From the NCBI GenBank assembly GCA_934773085.1, contig CAKVMU010000002.1, positions 1 to 26,216 of the forward strand: 26,216 nt of DNA. Direction: 5' to 3'. The translations under genes and the position numbers were made by a program. Positions 24,460-26,216 of the stretch are shown one piece after another; position 1 is the stretch's first letter, and every line of letters starts with the position of its first letter. A model generated the notes under the pieces. That model saw only the letters and a list, made by a program, of their open reading frames with translations. It did not search any database and was not told the DNA's origin. Origin of the DNA: an uncultured Candidatus Melainabacteria bacterium. Its GTDB lineage: Bacteria; Cyanobacteriota; Vampirovibrionia; Gastranaerophilales; Gastranaerophilaceae.

Positions 24460-25288
24460 TCTTTATACAACAGCCGTGAATACCCAAAAAGCAACCATTC
24501 AATGGATGGACGTGCTTGCGGATAACTTGACAAATGTCTACACCCCAGGGTTCAGAGAAAACAAAACTACTTTCAAAACATTCCTCGGCGGTGCAGTAAT
24601 AGACCAGAATATCAAAAATTTCGGTCAAGGTAAGTCAACTCCAGGTACGTCAAACGAAAACCTTTTCTTTGAAGGAACAGGATTCTTCGTATTGAGAAAT
24701 CCGGAAGGACAAGTTTCCTACACTCGTCTCGGCGAATTTACCTTTGACTCCGAAGGCGTGTACCGTGCCACAAACGGTTCAACCGTCCAAGGCTACATCC
24801 TTAACGACAAAGGTGAAATCATGTCCGGCACAAAATCCGTAAGCGCAGATTTGTACGAAGAAACTGCCCTTAAAGGCGGAGCAATGAGCATTCCAACAAC
24901 AAATATCAAACTCTGGATTGACCCGAATAACGGCAAATTCCTCGGTAAATACGACGAATACGAAATTAAAAACGATGGAACTATCTACGGTAAAGCCGAC
25001 GGCGGAAATCGTTCCGTTCCACTCTACAAAATTGCAACCGCTAACTTCCACAACCCAAGTGGGCTATACGAAGTAAAAGACGGACTTTTTGTCGAAACAG
25101 CTGATTCCGGAAAACCCGTAATCGGTCGTGGCGAAATCCGCTCCGGATTACTCGAACAATCAAATATCGATTTCAAAAACAACATGGCGGATTATCAGAT
25201 GGCAAAAGTTCAGATGGAACTCGTAAATGCTCTAATCAAAACAAACAAAGACCTATTACAATCCGCAATGGAAATGGCAACCCAATAG
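24452..25288 (+). CDS. Flagellar rod/hook protein of the FlgF/FlgG/FlgE type
   Basis: 278 aa. The N-terminal motif MNDLYTTAVNTQKATIQWMDVLADNLTNVYTPGFRENKTTF corresponds to the ANNLANxxTxGFK signature of rod and hook proteins; FEGTGFFVLRNPEGQVSYTRLGEFTFDSEGVYRATNGSTVQGYILN (about 70-115) is the conserved core; the C-terminal helix (SNIDFKNNMADYQMAKVQMELVNALIKTNKDLLQSAMEMA) completes the coiled coil. The length fits FlgF or FlgG (distal rod) better than FlgE. The residues before the signature (WMDVLADNL) depart from the usual, so the exact role is uncertain. It overlaps the fliK-like gene by 8 nt (ATGAATGA), implying coupled translation. Confidence 0.8.
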   Translation: MNDLYTTAVNTQKATIQWMDVLADNLTNVYTPGFRENKTTFKTFLGGAVIDQNIKNFGQGKSTPGTSNENLFFEGTGFFVLRNPEGQVSYTRLGEFTFDSEGVYRATNGSTVQGYILNDKGEIMSGTKSVSADLYEETALKGGAMSIPTTNIKLWIDPNNGKFLGKYDEYEIKNDGTIYGKADGGNRSVPLYKIATANFHNPSGLYEVKDGLFVETADSGKPVIGRGEIRSGLLEQSNIDFKNNMADYQMAKVQMELVNALIKTNKDLLQSAMEMATQ

Positions 25289-25434
25289 TGCTACGCACGT
25301 AGACCGACTGGTGGGATGAAGTGACACCCCAAAACCAAAGAAACACTCCTCAACATCCCGTTAGGTCAATATTACAAAGGCTCGCTGATTAACAGGTAAA
25401 ATAAATAATATAATTAGTTAAACTCCGTTTTATA

Positions 25435-25472
25435 AAGGAATCCGAGAAAATCTCAGATTCCTTCTTTATTTT
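25435..25472 (+). terminator. Rho-independent terminator of the second flagellar operon
   Basis: Stem of 8 bp plus an inner 4 bp (25435-25442 with 25456-25463; 25444-25447 with 25451-25454), one C/A mismatch, followed by CTTTATTTT. It is 147 nt past the last stop, so the mRNA has a long 3' leader. Confidence 0.75.
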
Positions 25473-25504
25473 CATACTTTTGGTTGATGTTTTTATTTTT
25501 CAAC

Positions 25505-25531
25505 TAAAGATTTAAAAAAATTTACCGATAT
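25505..25531 (+). promoter_or_regulatory. Candidate sigma-28 (FliA) promoter of the NPF-repeat gene
   Basis: TAAAGATT (25505-25512), exactly 11 bp, ACCGATAT (25524-25531): 7 of 8 and 6 of 8 matches to TAAAGTTT-N11-GCCGATAA. The predicted start is near 25538, giving a leader of about 50 nt to the ATG at 25591. Confidence 0.6.
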
Positions 25532-25590
25532 CAATAATGTTGACTTAAGAAAAAATATCATTAAAAACCCTTCAGAAAGGTTTAACTAAT

Positions 25591-25842
25591 ATGTCAGAAA
25601 TAGTGAATTTTTTAACAAGAGCTTTAACACCTGCGCCCACATTTCAAGCAGGTGAAATAAGAAGGACTAATACAAAAAGTTCCTCAAACCCGTTTGCATC
25701 AAATAACCCCTTCGTGAATTCGAATCACGAAAATCCTTTCGCTAATTACGGTCAAAACAGACCGGTAATCGGCGGATATTTCGCAGGATATTACAACAAC
25801 CAACCGAATATCGTCGGAAGACGCTTATTCATAGAAGTTTAG
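25591..25842 (+). CDS. Small NPF-repeat protein, likely late flagellar regulon member
   Basis: 83 aa, unrecognised. AAAGG precedes the ATG at suitable spacing. Three NPF tripeptides lie in a short N/S-rich stretch (residues 33-35, 39-41, 48-50). The N-terminus has the T-F-Q motif at residues 17-19 (PTFQAGE), like other small genes here, and the C-terminal part GGYFAGYYNNQPNIVGRRLFIEV (61-83) is compact and aromatic, looking like a short conserved module. No signal peptide or membrane segment. The candidate FliA promoter and the position after the flagellar operon suggest a role in motility or filament assembly, which is inference. A strong terminator follows. Confidence 0.65.
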   Translation: MSEIVNFLTRALTPAPTFQAGEIRRTNTKSSSNPFASNNPFVNSNHENPFANYGQNRPVIGGYFAGYYNNQPNIVGRRLFIEV

Positions 25843-25868
25843 ACTCAAAAATATACAACTTACCCACA

Positions 25869-25908
25869 CACGGGCGCAGGTTTTTCAATCTGCGCCCGTG
25901 CCCGTTTT
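25869..25908 (+). terminator. Rho-independent terminator of the NPF-repeat gene
   Basis: Perfect 11-bp GC-rich stem (25869-25879 with 25890-25900), loop of 10, then CCCGTTTTTATT. It lies 27 nt past the stop. Confidence 0.85.
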
Positions 25909-25947
25909 TATTATGCTAAAATATTTTATATAGAAAAGGGTTTAAGC

Positions 25948-26216
25948 ATGAAAAAACTTTTGTCTTTGATTTTAATATCGTCATTTATAATATCCAACAC
26001 CGCCGTATTTGCACAAGATGCTATCGCTACACAATCCGTGCAGGAAGAAATTACTGTACCAAAAAAGATTGAAGCAGAAATCAACAATGCAATCATCCAA
26101 ATTTACGGCGAAGAAAGCGCACCCGCAATATACAAAAGGGTTATGGAAATTGCAAAGGAATCAATCGAATCCCGCCCTGCAGAATTAAAAAAAGAAGATA
26201 TTTCTCGTGCCGACGA
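25948..26216 (+). CDS. Exported protein, N-terminal part only
   Basis: An ATG at 25948 opens 89 codons that run off the window: MKKLLSLILISSFIISNTAVFAQDA is a textbook signal peptide with cleavage after VFA. The mature start is acidic and helical (KIEAEINNAIIQIYGEESAPAIYKRVMEIAKESIESRPAELKKEDISRAD). An IYG-x-x-x-A helical lead-in like this is seen before the catalytic barrel in some exported sugar-active enzymes, but too little is visible to name it. AAAGGG precedes the ATG. Function unknown. Confidence 0.65.
   Translation, partial: MKKLLSLILISSFIISNTAVFAQDAIATQSVQEEITVPKKIEAEINNAIIQIYGEESAPAIYKRVMEIAKESIESRPAELKKEDISRAD

Larger units (their letters stand above)
25289..25590. other. Intergenic region with candidate RNA structure, terminator and FliA promoter
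   Basis: 302 bp without a gene. At 25302-25367 three nested stems are possible: GACC/GGTC (25302-25305, 25364-25367), GGGATG/CATCCC (25313-25318, 25354-25359) and AGTG/CACT (25320-25323, 25344-25347). A terminator lies at 25435-25472 and a sigma-28-like site at 25505-25531. I see no known riboswitch. Confidence 0.5.

Noticed and set aside
25289..25430. Possible c-di-GMP (GEMM) riboswitch near flagellar genes
   Set aside because: The conserved GGTCACGCAC core and the second half are absent, and the stretch lies downstream, not upstream, of the operon.

Overview
The window is AT-rich (by eye about 35% GC) and gene-dense, with short intergenic gaps and strong AAGGAG/AGGAGG-type ribosome sites. 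ClpC with its UVR insertion, a yggS-sepF pair, flagellar hook genes, Gram-negative-style exported proteins (TonB C-terminal domain, SH3-like domain) and several small proteins with a phenylalanine motif near the N-terminus together suggest a non-photosynthetic relative of Cyanobacteria, of the gut Melainabacteria/Gastranaerophilales type (Vampirovibrionia). This placement is an inference from gene content (moderate confidence); there is no rRNA or other marker to prove it.

Left part (1-8730), mostly minus strand: the 5' part of rbfA, clpC with its own promoter and a long terminator hairpin, an exported SH3-like protein that may be translated from a leaderless mRNA, one small plus-strand gene of unknown function, and a pheT operon carrying a tandem pair of DUF3137 membrane proteins.

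Middle (8881-16778): a small YwqK/MORN-like repeat protein, an HD-GYP-type protein, a 593-bp intergenic stretch packed with direct, tandem and inverted repeats, an HdeD-like membrane protein, an exported TonB_C-TPR protein, a GGDEF protein whose catalytic motif is altered (GDEEF) while its RxxD inhibitory site is kept, a DegT-type sugar aminotransferase, a UbiA-family prenyltransferase, and the sepF/yggS cell-division pair.

Right part (17018-25842) is a flagellar island built in mirror image. On the minus strand lies fliJ-fliK-flgD-flgE. On the plus strand lies a second fliJ-like, a second and very divergent fliK-like, and an FlgF/FlgG-type rod or hook gene. Between the two arms sit a Q/P/Y-rich protein with HEAT-like helices, a translationally coupled small membrane protein, and a convergent small membrane protein. 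Two sites match the flagellar sigma-28 (FliA) consensus with exact 11-bp spacing: one just before the second fliJ, the other before a small NPF-repeat protein at 25591. This makes the NPF-repeat protein a likely new member of the late flagellar regulon. The window ends in the 5' part of an exported protein.

No rRNA, tRNA, CRISPR array, insertion sequence or transposase was found.
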